From Rhabditoides inermis (taxonomy: Eukaryota > Nematoda > Chromadorea > Rhabditida > Rhabditidae): a stretch of DNA of 64,000 bases. This document shows, in pieces, positions 11,600 through 22,762 of this stretch. The notes under the pieces are model-generated. The model had not been told where the DNA came from and searched no databases. It worked only from the letters and a program-made list of their open reading frames with translations. Location: positions 335,142 to 399,141 of the forward strand of contig CAWZYM010000266.1 of NCBI GenBank assembly GCA_963966185.1, given 5' to 3'. The number at the start of each line of letters is the position of its first letter. Positions within the stretch are counted from its first letter, which is position 1. Position numbers and translations under genes: made by a program.

Positions 11600-14245
11600 T
11601 CACAATGGATAGACCTGAAGTCCGGCAAAGTACTTGTCGAGCGAGCCGTCGAACACACCGTCCAGCTTGGCGCGCTTGCGCGATTTTCTGAAAATGAGCA
11701 AGTCATCATCATGAGTGAACGGCAAAGTCGAACCGTTTCCTGGGAGTGCGTCTGTCCTTCTTGTAGAGGAGTTGGTCGTCGGTGATCTGGTCCGCCAGCT
11801 CCTTGAGGCCAGTGTCGCCGTTGTGCGCGCGCTCCGCCCCGTCCAGCTCCATCTCCTCAATCTCCTCCCGGCTGCGGCTCAGCTGCTGCGCCATCAACTG
11901 CTCCACCAGAGTGCGCTTGCTGAAAACAGACAATAATGGACATGCACTTCTACATCAGTGAGAGAGAGAGAGAATATAGAGCGTGCACAATTCCATTTCT
12001 CTTTTCGAGTTCCGATCTCCTTCTGCACACTCACTACTACGTCATCGCGGGCTTGTACTTGCATAATATGTTGATGCACAGAATACATATAAGGTACTTG
12101 TCTCTAGGTCTTCAGAGTGAGTTCCGTTGCGTTAAAGTACGAACTTAAAACTTTAACCACTACGACAAAATGTATTAGGCATTAAAGGATGTATCCGGAC
12201 AATGTATTATTCCCTGATCTTCAGGATGGGGTCGCTTTCGTTCTCTTCAATGAAGACGAGTTTTGAAGTACTGTTTGCGCAGAAAAATTGGTAAAAATAC
12301 AAATATTTTTTCCACGTTTATACAATTTTTAAAGAAGGTTTTATTGAAGAGAATAAAAGCGACCCCAATTTGAAGATCAGGCAAGATTACATTGTCCGGA
12401 TAAATCCTTTAAATATGAACACGTAGTTGAAGAATATCAAAAAAGGATATTATCGTTGTTTCTCTGTTCTCTGCAGTGCACGTCAGTCCAATGCTAGTCT
12501 TCTTTTCGCTAAAAGACACATGTCGTTCTGTGTGCATCATACCATACCGTATCATCTTGTCCTTCTTGATGATCTTCCTGATCCTCTTTTCAATCTTCCT
12601 ATAGTCTTCGCCTGGAGGATAGTTTCTGCTATTGCCAGCCGGGGTCAGTTGGCGAAACTCAGTTGCGAGCGAGAGAGGTCAGACAGCGCGAGCAAATGGT
12701 CGAGTGTCGAGTGTCGCGCGGCCTCTTTGATTCGCATGCCGGCTTCTTTGATCGATATTATCGTTTGAAAGCGCGCGCTTGGGTCTCCTCACGACTAGAA
12801 GGTAGATCGAATGCGACTAGAGGGTAGATCGATTTACTACCGTAATCTGGCAAACTATCTCCCAGAATAATATTATACAGTACCTGTATAATCTTCTCCT
12901 TCTCCGTACCCTATCGTATAATCTCCTCCTTCTCCCTACCGTATCACTACCACCTTCTCCCTACCGTATCACTATCACCTTCTCCTTCCTCCTATCGTAT
13001 CGGTTTCAACTTCTCATTCTTCCTACCGTATCATCCCCCTTCTTCATACCGTATAATCTCCTTCTCCTTCTCACCGTATCATCTTCTCCTTCTTGATGAG
13101 TATCTTCCTGATCCTCTTCTGCCGCAGCGCCTGCCTCCTCTCCGCCGGCGTCGCGCGCTTCCACAGCTTGATGCGCGACGACTTGCGCGAGCTGCACGAC
13201 CACGCCTCAAAGTGCATTTGTACTTTTTTATTCTTTGAGACAAATATTACAATAAAAAGGCCGCTGCTGAACACTCAAACATCCGCGGATACACAACGCA
13301 CCTCGACCATCTTGTCGACTGCATCGCTGGCGGTGAACTGTACGAATGCGAAGCTCCTCGGGCGGGGCTTGCGCAAGCCGGGCGGGCCGGGCGGAGCCGG
13401 GCCGCGCGGCACACGCGCCTCCACCACCGTGCCGAACTTGCCGCACATGCGGCGGATTGTCGACGCGGAGGCGGTGGCAGGCAGGTTGTCCTGAGTAACA
13501 TGTTTGTTGTTAACCAGCCTGATTGTCGCACAAGCTTTATAGATCTATGAAAATTTTCGACTCACCAGGTATACGGTACACGCCTCGACGTCCCAGCTCG
13601 CTTGCGGATACCTGAAGCGCACCGTTACATGATCTTACGTGTTCTAGTTCGGCATTGTTTTTGAAACGTTTCGAACGACTCACTTGAGCATGAGCTTGCC
13701 TGCGTCGTCTTCGATGGTGAACACGTCGGAGAGGTGGGCGATGGCGATGACGGCGGCGGGCGAGAGGTCCGAGAAGTGCGACTGCGACACGCCCAGCTGC
13801 GAGACCACCAGCGAGACCGGCGCTTCTATACCAAGATTGCATTTGAGACATTGAAACATAATCACACAAAAAAACTGACGTGGCACGCCGTCATCGTCGA
13901 GTGAGGAGAAAAGGTGGGCGATGGGGCAGGGGTTGGAGCGGAGCGCACGATCGATCTAAGTACGACATATGAATTTGGCTAGGGTACTATCAAGGAATGG
14001 ATCAAAACAACCACGTGAACACGCACCTGTTCGCAGCAGTACTTGCGGAAGCCGGTGGTGCGCTGGCGCTTGCGTCGCCGCTTCTGTGACGGGTCGTGGT
14101 TGTCGTTGCTTGACGAAGACGGGTTGGTAGACGCGCAGTTGGCTGGCCGCTTTCGCAACACCCCACTCTCCACGCCGAGTCGACTTGTGTTCGCCAGGCG
14201 GCGTCCGTCCTTCGTGCTGTTCAGCACGTCAAGATCGGACTCCAT
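11600..14245 (-). CDS. La-related RNA-binding protein (La motif + RRM)
   Basis: Eight coding exons on the minus strand join in phase to 358 aa: 14245-14027, 13955-13880, 13825-13684, 13611-13566, 13490-13302, 13205-13075, 11919-11734, 11687-11600. The start is the ATG just inside an exon whose acceptor is at ~14,262, so the 5' UTR is probably spliced. A basic N-terminal stretch (KRRRKRQR) precedes a divergent La motif (about residues 67-145, with LFSSLDDDGVP and VSLVVSQLG). An RRM follows, with RNP2-like VYLDNLP and RNP1-like RSFAFVQF. The C-terminal third is charged (RIRKILIKKEKMIRKR). Domain order fits the LARP6/LARP7/La group; these proteins bind RNA polymerase III transcripts or other small RNAs. 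Assignment within the group is uncertain. The last intron (~1.15 kb) contains decayed copies of the exon 6 end. It is head-to-head with POLR3D. Confidence 0.72.
12540..12610 (-). pseudogene. Decayed duplicate of the La-related exon 6 end
   Basis: On the minus strand this reads RKIEKRIRKIIKKDKMIR, nearly the same as the true exon 6 end (RKILIKKEKMIR) at 13,075-13,130. It lies inside the last intron. Between them (12,880-13,080) are further degenerate CCTTCTCC..TACCGTATC units derived from the same sequence. It is a local tandem duplication rather than a separate gene. Confidence 0.55.
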
Positions 14246-14716
14246 AATGGGAAAAAAGTTCTGAAAGAAAATAACAAGTGGTAACAAGAGAAAACACAAC
14301 GAAATTAACAAACAAACACACTCCAAGCCTCAAATCAAATCAAAGTGCAGAAAAAATATGGATTTTCAAACCAGTGAAAATGTACATGATAAAACTGGAC
14401 GATTCCAAACGACAAATACGAGACGGAAAAATGCGCATAGTGTGCAGAGTTAACGCAGAACGCCACGCCTACTTCGTTATTTTTTTATATTTCATTTGAC
14501 TTCTACAAACTATACATTTCTTTTAATTATGTAAATGAGTTTGAGTGTTTTGTTCATAAACTGCGCACATGTACCGAGTTCTTTCGTTTGTATTCACTGC
14601 ATTTGAAAACGCTACAGACCTACAGATGTTCGAAAATGATCAGAAATCCACAAGAAAGGTTTTGCATCATGGAATATGTCCTATAATGTTTTGTATTATT
14701 AATTGTGTCTCAGATC
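14246..14716. promoter_or_regulatory. Shared divergent promoter region, LARP / POLR3D
   Basis: The start codons of the La-related gene (14,245, minus) and POLR3D (14,717, plus) are separated by 471 bp. Both genes appear to have a spliced or trans-spliced leader: an acceptor at about 14,262 on the minus strand and TGTGTCTCAG just before the POLR3D ATG on the plus strand. No TATA box or GATA cluster stands out. A bidirectional promoter is inferred from the geometry. Confidence 0.5.
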
Positions 14717-16828
14717 ATGACCGGTCGTGGTCGCGGTCGGGCGGCTGCGCCGGCGATGAAGGTGCCAAACCTGGCGCTCGCTGGAAAGCGAGAAGACAAG
14801 AAGGAGGCGTCATCAGGCGGACGCGGCGGCAAGAGTCCGTGAGTATATCTACACATTGTATCGTTATGTAGACCATATTTCAGTCGTGGAGCTCGTGGCG
14901 GTCGTGGTGGTCGCGGACGCGGCGGAGGCGGCAGGGGAGGCGGAGGTGGAGGGCGCGAGAAGCTCGCCCTCATCGAGTCGCAGGGTATCTTCTCCGCCGG
15001 TCTATCCGGTGGCGACACCAAGAAGTCTGGCGGCGGCGACAAGGACGATGTGCCCGGTATGTATGATTGCATTTATATTTCCTACATCACTGTCGATTCG
15101 GTTGGTCGTTGGTGTGACACAGTCACGCTGGTTTTTGCAGTGTTCACTGTGAGTCGCGGCGGAAAGCGCACGTCGCGTGACGGCGAGAATGGCGAGGAGA
15201 CTGCGGCGGACAGCGGGCCGGGCTTCGCTGGCTGGGACGAGCTGTGGCAGAGCGACGAGGAGGGAGAGGCTGCCGAGCTCGCCGACCTGCTCAAAGAAGG
15301 CGTACGTATTCAATATGTTTTTCTTGCGCATCAGCTATATAGTTTTTTTTACACATTTTACACATACGTATTTCAGTTCATCTCTGATCTGAAGCGCGGC
15401 TCTCGCCTGCCGCAGGTGCTGCCGCGACAGGACGAGCCGCAGTTTGTGCAGCTGATGCACAAGACGGTCAAGGACGAGCTGTTCAGCGACGAGGAGGAGG
15501 AGACGAAGCAGGAGCAGCAGGGCGAGGACAACAAGCTGTGAGTCTTTTGAAGTCGTGTTGTTAAACACGAGTCACGAGTGTTGCGCAGGGCGGCGTTGAA
15601 CCTTGCGGTTAACTTGCCGGATGAGTCGCCGACTGCCGTACATTCGCGTCGCGCCGCCAAACTCATCGAGCGCATCGTCAACTGTGGGTGTTTGTGACGT
15701 GTTTTACTTTTTATGGACCACGGTAGAAAAAAAACAGTGCGCAACAAATCGTTCATGTGCACTTTGTGAAACGTATTGATAAAGTACATACGCAATACGC
15801 ATGCATGTTCAGCGGAGTCGTCGGAGCTGCTGTTCATTCAGCTGCCGAGTGTGCTGGCGACTCTGGCCGCGCAGGCCACCGACGACGGAGACGAGGCTAT
15901 GGAGGTGCAGGTAGGTTTTTGATTAGTTTTTTTTTCAAGTTTGTGTTTGTTTGTTTTTATTTTTGGAATCATATTGCATTATTGCAAACATGTTTCAGGA
16001 ATCCGCTCCGGCCTCTGCTTCTTCCGCTCCGGCAGAGGGTGTGTCTGCTGCTGCGCCGAAGAAGGTGGAGGTGCCGCGGGGGCGTTGCGTGGGCAAGCTG
16101 CGCGTGACGCGGAGAGGGCGGGTGCTGCTCGAGGTGGGCGGGCACAAGATGGACGTCACACAGGCCACCACCGGAGGACAGCAGGAGGTGAGCGAGGTGC
16201 ACTGTCTACGCAGTTTTTGGCGGTATGCCTGTATGTCGTCTATTCGCATTGTCTGTTGTGGAGTTGTGGCGGCTTTGATGTAATGGCTCTGAACGAGTTG
16301 TTGTTGTCGTTTTAGTAGTGTGTAATGATGTTACTCTGTGTGTTTGCAGAGTGCTGTTCTGGTGGAGACGGGGGCGGACGTGGACCCGTCGGCGATGGGC
16401 GGCGGCATGTTTGGCGGCGCGGCCCGACTCGACGCCGGCATCAACGCAGTCTACCACCTCGGTCAGTCATCGACTATTGTCTTTCTATTCTCTACTCAAT
16501 TATGTTTTGTCTCTTTTTTGCCTGATTTCCGTGAATGGTATGCTATATTTCCATGTATGACTAGTGTTTCAGGTCAGTTGCGGCACCATCTCACAGCGTC
16601 GCTCGAGTGGAGTGGAGTGTGCTCTGAACGACAGCCCACCCGCGCCGATGTATCTCCAGAACGCAAACCAGAAAAGGTGCGTTGGATGTTGGAGTAGTTA
16701 TGAATGGTGGTTTACTGATTAGCTTATCATTGCAGGAGCGCGCCGATGAACAGAAGAAGCTGCGGAACGAGTTGGAAAAGTTGGCGAAGGACGTGTCATG
16801 GACGCGCGACTTTGCTCCACAAGTGTGA
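14717..16828 (+). CDS. POLR3D: RNA polymerase III subunit RPC4
   Basis: Ten exons join in phase: 14717-14838, 14884-15056, 15141-15301, 15377-15537, 15589-15683, 15813-15910, 15999-16187, 16350-16461, 16573-16676, 16736-16828. RPC4 pairs with RPC5 in the TFIIF-like subcomplex of nuclear RNA polymerase III, acting in initiation, termination and re-initiation on tRNA, 5S and other small RNA genes. Evidence: an N-terminal Arg/Gly-rich segment, acidic clusters (LFSDEEEET), and the conserved C-terminal RPC4 core with VGKLRVTRRGRVLLEVGG, HKMDVTQAT and HLGQLRHHL. A C-terminal helical extension (ADEQKKLRNELEKLAKD) is unusual for the family. The start is the first ATG after the leader acceptor at 14,713. 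Length is about 435 aa, slightly longer than the roughly 400 aa of animal homologues. Confidence 0.85.
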
Positions 16829-17149
16829 AGAGGAGAAGGAGGAGGAGGAGGAGAGTTGGTAGTTATTGTGCGTGAGTGAGATTGCGTGATTGATTGTTGA
16901 CTGAGCGGATGACTCCGCGATGAAGACGGGTGCATTGTTAGGAGAGCGTAGACCCTTCCCCCGCCGCAATCGCTCACTGCCGTCCTTGCTGTAGATATAC
17001 GGTATACGGTGTCGTGTATGGAGCACGTATAGTTGTTGATTTTTTTATTACCATGATCTAAGCCTTTGTTGTTAAGTGTTGTTAAGTGTTTTGAAGAGGT
17101 TTACATATTTTCTTTTTGTTTTTTTTCCATTTGCCCTTACATTTGATAG

Positions 17150-17155
17150 AATAAA
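17150..17155 (+). terminator. POLR3D polyadenylation signal
   Basis: AATAAA about 320 bp after the POLR3D stop codon. It lies about 40 bp from the oppositely oriented signal of the next gene, so the two transcripts probably end convergently. Confidence 0.65.
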
Positions 17156-17192
17156 GAAATGCTTATGAGTCGAGATCGAGAGTATTCAGATC

Positions 17193-17198
17193 TTTATT
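17193..17198 (-). terminator. Polyadenylation signal of the Gly/Met-rich gene
   Basis: TTTATT on the plus strand is AATAAA on the minus strand, 62 bp downstream of the stop codon of the Gly/Met-rich peptide gene. Confidence 0.65.
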
Positions 17199-17259
17199 TG
17201 GATCCACGTGGAGCAATCGATAGTATCGTTTCATATGTGCAGAGATCGGGAGTGGAGGC

Positions 17260-17734
17260 TTAGCCGTGGTGGACGACGACGGTCTTCTTGATGACGGTCG
17301 GTCCGCGTCCCATCATGCCTCCGCGGCCCATCATGCCTCCACGTCCCATAGGTCCCATGCCCATCGGTCCGCGGCCCATGCCCATGCCTCCCATGCCCAT
17401 TCCCATTCCGCGACCGAACTGACGCACGACGCGCTTGTGCGGCTCTCCCTCGGCGCTGAAACAGGAGAGTGAGGTGGAGTGAGTGATACTAGCTGTGGTA
17501 CTAGAAAAAGACACATCAAGCTACTCTAGGTTATAAGATACTGTACGCTCGACAGTGTTGTGAGGTGGTCAGAAGTCAGAATACTGTACGATCGAAGTGC
17601 TGTGAGGTGGTCAGAGAGTATCGTGATGTGAGACTACTGTACTTTGAGAAGTATACGGTACTAGATACAGTAGTTACTCACAAGACGCAGGCGAAGAGGG
17701 CGAGAACAGCGACGAGGCAAGCGATGAACTGCAT
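17260..17734 (-). CDS. Secreted Gly/Met-rich peptide
   Basis: Two exons, 17734-17682 and 17455-17260, join in phase to 82 aa. Residues 1-18 (MQFIACLVAVLALFACVF) look like a signal peptide. The mature part begins AEGEPHKRVVRQFGRG and continues as GMGMGMGGMGMGRGPMGMG with MGRGGMMGRGG repeats, ending with a basic and His-containing tail (TVIKKTVVVHHG). The KR at the start of the mature part could be a dibasic processing site. A TATA box lies about 37-43 bp upstream of the start codon and a polyadenylation signal follows, so this is a compact, complete gene. I do not recognise the family. Gly-rich secreted peptides in nematodes include antimicrobial and cuticle-associated types; a function here would be a guess. 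Confidence 0.72.
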
Positions 17735-17770
17735 GATTGGACAGACGATGTGGAGACGGGCAGAAGAGGG

Positions 17771-17777
17771 GCTTATA
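17771..17777 (-). promoter_or_regulatory. TATA box of the Gly/Met-rich gene
   Basis: TATATAA on the minus strand, about 40 bp upstream of the ATG, implying a very short 5' untranslated leader. Confidence 0.6.
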
Positions 17778-17808
17778 TACGGGCAGAGGACACACAGGTC
17801 ACAATGGA

Positions 17809-17812
<4 letters not shown>

Positions 17813-17846
<34 letters not shown>

Positions 17847-17940
17847 GGTGCAATGGCTATCTCTTCGTTAAACTACACATACAGGTGGACGCATGGTGAG
17901 AGCGGGGTATCAAAGATCGAGATGAGAGAAAGAGAACAAA

Positions 17941-17972
<32 letters not shown>

Positions 17973-17977
17973 GGAGA

Positions 17978-18010
<33 letters not shown>
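17813..18010. repeat. CT and GA microsatellites
   Basis: (CT)n at about 17,813-17,843 and an interrupted (GA)n at about 17,937-18,010, with single-copy DNA between them. No gene is seen from here to about 18,560. Confidence 0.85.
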
Positions 18011-18012
<2 letters not shown>

Positions 18013-18578
18013 TCGTGGCGCGGCGGGAGACGCAGCTATATTTATCGCGTCTTTTGTGACCTTTTTTGGCGCTATGATGCAAGGTCGAGCTGGTCGAAAT
18101 GGTGAGTCGTCAAAAGCCCACGCTGTTTTCTACGTCTCTTCGTGACCCTTCCGCGAGTTGACCGACTTGCAATCTCTCGCAGTTCGGATTCGCCACAGTG
18201 AACTCTGGTGACGGTCGCATGATAGCGCTCATGAGGAACCGGGAATGACATCACCGGAAATGACATGTTTGACAAACTCTGAGACTGTCTGTTTAGAGAA
18301 CTCTGCCACTGTCATCATTACGTGTACATGTCTTGTTAGATTGACGTGGTCACAGTGAGTCAGTCCGGAAACGTTAAAGGAGTATAAGCGAAACGACATT
18401 ACGACAATGATTACTACAAAATGAAGAAAGCGTAGTTTCAAACGGTTGCGTCACAACTCGTATTGTATGAACGCCGAATCAATCCAATTCATTGGCGTCA
18501 CAACATGTTCCAGATATTGGGGGACTAGCGCCTGTTTCCTGTTCGCCCGAATTGTTTTCGTCGTCGTCAACCAATCAC

Positions 18579-18594
18579 ATTATCACTTTATCAC
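18579..18594 (-). promoter_or_regulatory. Paired GATA sites upstream of the hydrophobic peptide gene
   Basis: On the minus strand this reads GTGATAAAGTGATAAT, a 16-mer identical to the plus-strand sequence at 20,752-20,767 in front of Cys-rich gene A. Nematode intestinal GATA factors (ELT-2 class) bind TGATAA. The pair lies about 125-140 bp upstream of the start codon at 18,718. Confidence 0.6.
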
Positions 18595-18717
18595 TATCAC
18601 CAATAATTCGTGAAAACCAATCGGAGCAGTCGTCGCACGGTGCGGTGGCTGGCGGCGTGGGAGCGTGTGCGCGCGCGGCTCGGAGTCGAGAGGGGATCAG
18701 TCAGAGAGAGGAAAGAG

Positions 18718-18840
18718 ATGCTGGGTCGCGTGCTCGTGCTGCTTGTCTTGGCGCTGGCCGTGTACTGCTGCTCCAACGGCATACCGCTCGGCGTCGTCGT
18801 CACCGTGCTAGCGCAGAAGGTATGCTCCTCGTGGGAGAGG

Positions 18841-18895
<55 letters not shown>

Positions 18896-19861
18896 TTCGT
18901 TTATGGTATGGCGGTGCATCTTCTTGAGGTCTTGAGGAGCAGGAAGAGAAGTGGTTGAAGATCGATGCGTGTATCTATGCGTAACGTAAAAACACGTATC
19001 TATGCGTAGTTAGGATGTGGCATGGTGGCAGGCTCGTTTCGACCTTGTTGTGTGAGACAATGCACAATGCTTCTTTGTTGTGTATTTGATGACATGGCTA
19101 TTTTCTTGCTTTTCTTCTTTCACGCACTTTTGAAATGAGCGCACATGAATCTGGGTTCGAGTGAGTGAGTGAGAGAAAGAGAGAGAGAGAGAGAAGGAGA
19201 AGAAAAAGAGCGAGATGTGAAATAGAGACGTGAACTATCACATTTTTGTCACGCATTCGGTCTTCTTCATCGAAATAGAGTATGGTCAGATTCTTCAAAG
19301 TACTCTATACTAGTACAGAGGTCAGGCGCGAAGACCAGTTACATCAAAACGAGTGTAATAACGAAAGTCGTGCCGGAATCGAGTTTCGATAGTCGAGAGA
19401 TCAAAGTGATCGCCACGACTGACAGTGTAATGAAATGGTGGCTGTTTTTAGTTCAAACTATATACAGTATGCAGTTGGCAAAGCCTGCAACTCTGCAAGA
19501 AATAACGCTCTACTAGGCCGCTGTAATTTCACACATTCACAGCTGATAAACATAGTGTGATCGAATGATCGAACGACCCTACACCCATTCGTAAGTGTGT
19601 GAGTGTATCTTGGTGGAAAATGAGTGAGCCGTCATAATTTCATAATCACGTAATAACCAAGTAACCATAACTATGTACAATAGTATCATGCATTCCATGT
19701 TTTTCATGAAAAACAATAGCATGGTATTCCTACTATACTCTTGTATGTGTATGTATCAATGAATCACTCATGTCGACCCGTGCTTGCAGCTCAACGATTT
19801 GCTGGTGGCGTTTTTCGCGTGGCTGGCGCCGGCGGTTGCACCCACTCCTGCCACTCCTTAG
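18718..19861 (+). CDS. Small hydrophobic secreted peptide
   Basis: Two exons, 18718-18819 and 19790-19861, join in phase to 57 aa. The first exon encodes a strong hydrophobic leader (LGRVLVLLVLALAVYCC) that may be a signal peptide or membrane anchor. The rest is also hydrophobic (IPLGVVVTVLAQK, LNDLLVAFFAWLAPAV) and ends with a Pro/Thr tail (APTPATP). The ~970-bp intron begins with a (GA)n tract directly after the donor. AATAAA at 19,912 supports a complete transcript. No family is recognised. It could be a membrane-active peptide or a small transmembrane protein; neither can be proven here. Confidence 0.6.
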
Positions 19862-19911
19862 AACAAGAGAGCTGAGGGGAGGAGGGAGCATGTTTACACA
19901 TTCCATACTAT

Positions 19912-19917
19912 AATAAA
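19912..19917 (+). terminator. Polyadenylation signal
   Basis: AATAAA 50 bp after the stop codon of the small hydrophobic peptide gene. From here to about 20,720 no gene is seen. Confidence 0.6.
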
Positions 19918-20726
19918 TCTGTTCATTTTGCTGTGACGTTGTCTTGAAATTCCGGTGAGGACGTAGTTCAAGTTCAAGTGTTTATCCGGCATCGTTATAG
20001 CTGAATATGGCAATCACAATCACAATGATAGGATAGGAAGCATACAGTGGGCCAAGATCTTATGGGCTAACGCCCGGGGAAAGACAGTTGGGCAGACGAG
20101 GTTAGTGGCGGAAGACGATTCTTGATCGATAGTTCTCCGATACTTGATCGATATTCTTTCCATAGACCATTAGAGTACCATTGTTGATGTGGACAGCTCC
20201 GGAGACTCCTTTGCTTTGCACATAGTATCTCCTCGCGCTTGAACTGCTTCCACATGAGCTACTTCCCGCCGGCTCAATAGTTGTCTTGGGAAGGATTCTT
20301 GTCGATGCGCCCGATCATCCGGCGGCGGCGGGGAAAAATGAAGACCCGACCGCACGCCGTGGGGAAAGAAGAAGAATTGAGGACGTAGTAGTCTTTGATT
20401 GAACACTAATTTTTGGAAACTGTGTCGTTCACATAGTAAACACCGTAGTAATCTTTCGCTGCTCTCGCGTCACCAAATCAGATCGGAATTTGATATGCAG
20501 TTTTCGGTTCGAAAGATATAGCCTATACAGTATAGGTCTCTCACAAAACGTTCGAATCCGACAAACAAAAACGGTTTTTTTAACCAAAAACCCAAGAAAC
20601 AGCTTTGTGTCCTTTTCGGGCTCAATGGCTTAATCTCAATGGCCCCTCAGTAGATATGAAGATATGAAGTGATGTCAGCGTGAGATATGAGATTAAACAA
20701 GGTAGTGTGGTTGTTCGAAATCGCAA

Positions 20727-20767
20727 ACTGATAACTGATCGACTGATAATAGTGATAAAGTGATAAT
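20727..20767 (+). promoter_or_regulatory. Cluster of four TGATAA sites upstream of Cys-rich gene A
   Basis: ACTGATAA at 20,727 and 20,742, then TGATAA at 20,753 and 20,761, about 50-90 bp before the start codon at 20,818. ACTGATAA is the preferred ELT-2 intestinal site in Caenorhabditis. Similar sites at similar distance precede the paralogues. Confidence 0.65.
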
Positions 20768-20817
20768 ACGCGAAAATAAAATAAGAGGATCACGACGCAC
20801 TCAGTGACCATTACGCC

Positions 20818-20845
20818 ATGCGAAGGATAGTGGCGCTGTTCGGTG

Positions 20846-20885
<40 letters not shown>

Positions 20886-20911
20886 TCCCTCTCTCTCGCT
20901 CTCTTTCTCTC

Positions 20912-20975
<64 letters not shown>

Positions 20976-21751
20976 CATCTGATCCCTCCCTTGCAGCTCT
21001 GCTGGGCGTCGCCGCGGCTACGTGCCCCGCGTCTGATCTGACGACAGTCCGCCAGTGCTATGCCACCTATATGCGAACGTTCGCGGTGGGTGCTGTCGTC
21101 GTATTCGTGGCAATGAGATCCACGCAGTTTTGAATCAAATCAAATCAAATCAAATCAAATCAAATGCTGCAGAGTTTCGCTCCAGACAACGGAATGTACA
21201 CTCGCAATCGCATGCTTGCGTTCGGAACACAAAACGGAGTAGCTGGTGACTCACGAAAATCCAACTAAACAAGTCTATAATTGAATTTTTCAACACGTTA
21301 CCAGCGAATCCGCTTTTCCAACTAGGCATATGCAGTGAAGAAGTGGATTTGGAAAAAGGGACGAAATCTGTCGCTGTCTGCAGGTCTGGGGAACGAGTCA
21401 AACAAAAGCAATATTGATCAAGTATTTCACATTCAGTATATTTCGTGAATTATCTATGACATGCACCATCAATAGCATGTACGCAACCTCGGTACTACCG
21501 AAATCCGTGTTATTGGGACTCGCAGTAAGCGTCGCATTACTGTGTTTTACCGCAGCCTTGCTGTGATTTACATAATTGTAATGTGCTACTTGGTTCGAGA
21601 TAAATGATCTGAATTCTGAATTCTGAGTTCTGATTGAGTATTGCAGCTGTCGCTCTCGCCCTCGCTGCCCGAGTACCAGACGTATGTGGCGGCGCGCGCC
21701 GGCCTCATGCACAATGCCGACGACAACCCCGCACAGACTGTCTGCGAGTAC

Positions 21752-21799
<48 letters not shown>

Positions 21800-21854
21800 C
21801 TCTCTCTCTCCTTTGCTCTCTCTCTCTCCTTGGCTCTCTCTCTCTCTCTCCTTT

Positions 21855-21902
<48 letters not shown>

Positions 21903-22123
21903 TCTCCCTCTCTCTCTCTCTCTCTCTAGCAGTGTCGTGCAGATCGGGCGCGGCTCTCGTCTCCTGCCTCTCCTCGCACCCGTGTCTCGGAGTCGACGAC
22001 TTCTCCCAGCTGGCGCTGTCTCCCACGGAGGCCATCGAGTACTGGGCTGACCTGGCAGCGACCACGTACGACTGCGGACCCGGCCTGCCCTGTGAGTTGG
22101 CAGAGGGGGGGGGGGGTAGAAAA

Positions 22124-22194
<71 letters not shown>

Positions 22195-22762
22195 GAGGAG
22201 AGAGAGAGAGAGAGAAAGTGGTGCTCCTACCGCCAGTGCGAGCGCGCACCAATCTCATTGCGTCGATGAAAGTACCACAAGAATCGCATTATTATGTCGA
22301 GTTCATTGAGTGTTCATCCACGAGTACTACTGCATGATGGCGTGCCGGCAGTCGCACACCTTCGAGTTCAACGTGTGCAGGGAGGCGATGACGGATAGTA
22401 TCGCGAGCGGAGGCGATCGGTGCAAGTGAGTGTGCTCTCTCTCTCCCTCTTTCTCTCTCTCTCTCTTTCTCTCTCCCTCTCTCTCTCACTCAAACCCTCA
22501 GGGCGTTCGCCGCGTTCATCGTGTGCGAGGACGCGCAGTTGCTCGACTGCTGCGACAAGCAAGCCGCGCGCTTCAACTGCAACTCCGAGAGGGCCACGTT
22601 TCTAGCCAGTCAGTATTCCACGCTCACTCTCATCCAGTCCATTCATCACATCCCATTCCATTCAATTGACTCTCATTACCCATTCCAGTCGACCCCACCT
22701 GCACTTCAATCCCGCAGTGCGCTGCCCTGCCCGCACCCGTCTCCCGCGTCAACCGCCACTAG
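20818..22762 (+). CDS. Secreted Cys-rich protein, DUF19-like, copy A
   Basis: Seven exons: 20818-20842, 20997-21085, 21647-21747, 21943-22091, 22311-22425, 22502-22608, 22689-22762. They total 660 nt and encode 219 aa. A signal peptide (MRRIVALFALLGVAAA) is followed by a Cys-rich body with spaced motifs: VRQCYATYM, ALVSCLSSHPCLG, IEYWADLAATTYDCG, EYYCMMACR, SGGDRCKAF and FIVCED. The motifs and Cys spacing resemble the nematode DUF19 (T20D4.11-like) secreted domain, whose function is unknown; this assignment is from memory of the family. Exons 4, 5 and 6 are 149, 115 and 107 nt, the last two identical in length in all four paralogues. Introns contain long CT or GA tracts beside splice sites. 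GATA sites upstream suggest intestinal expression. Confidence 0.75.

Noticed and set aside
13228..13531. Frames rich in Ala/Arg/Pro at 13.2-13.5 kb
   Set aside because: Alternative frames of the RRM exon of the La-related gene, caused by high GC.
18492..18935. 147-codon frame over the hydrophobic peptide gene
   Set aside because: It overlaps the signal-peptide frame out of phase and ends in a GA tract translation.
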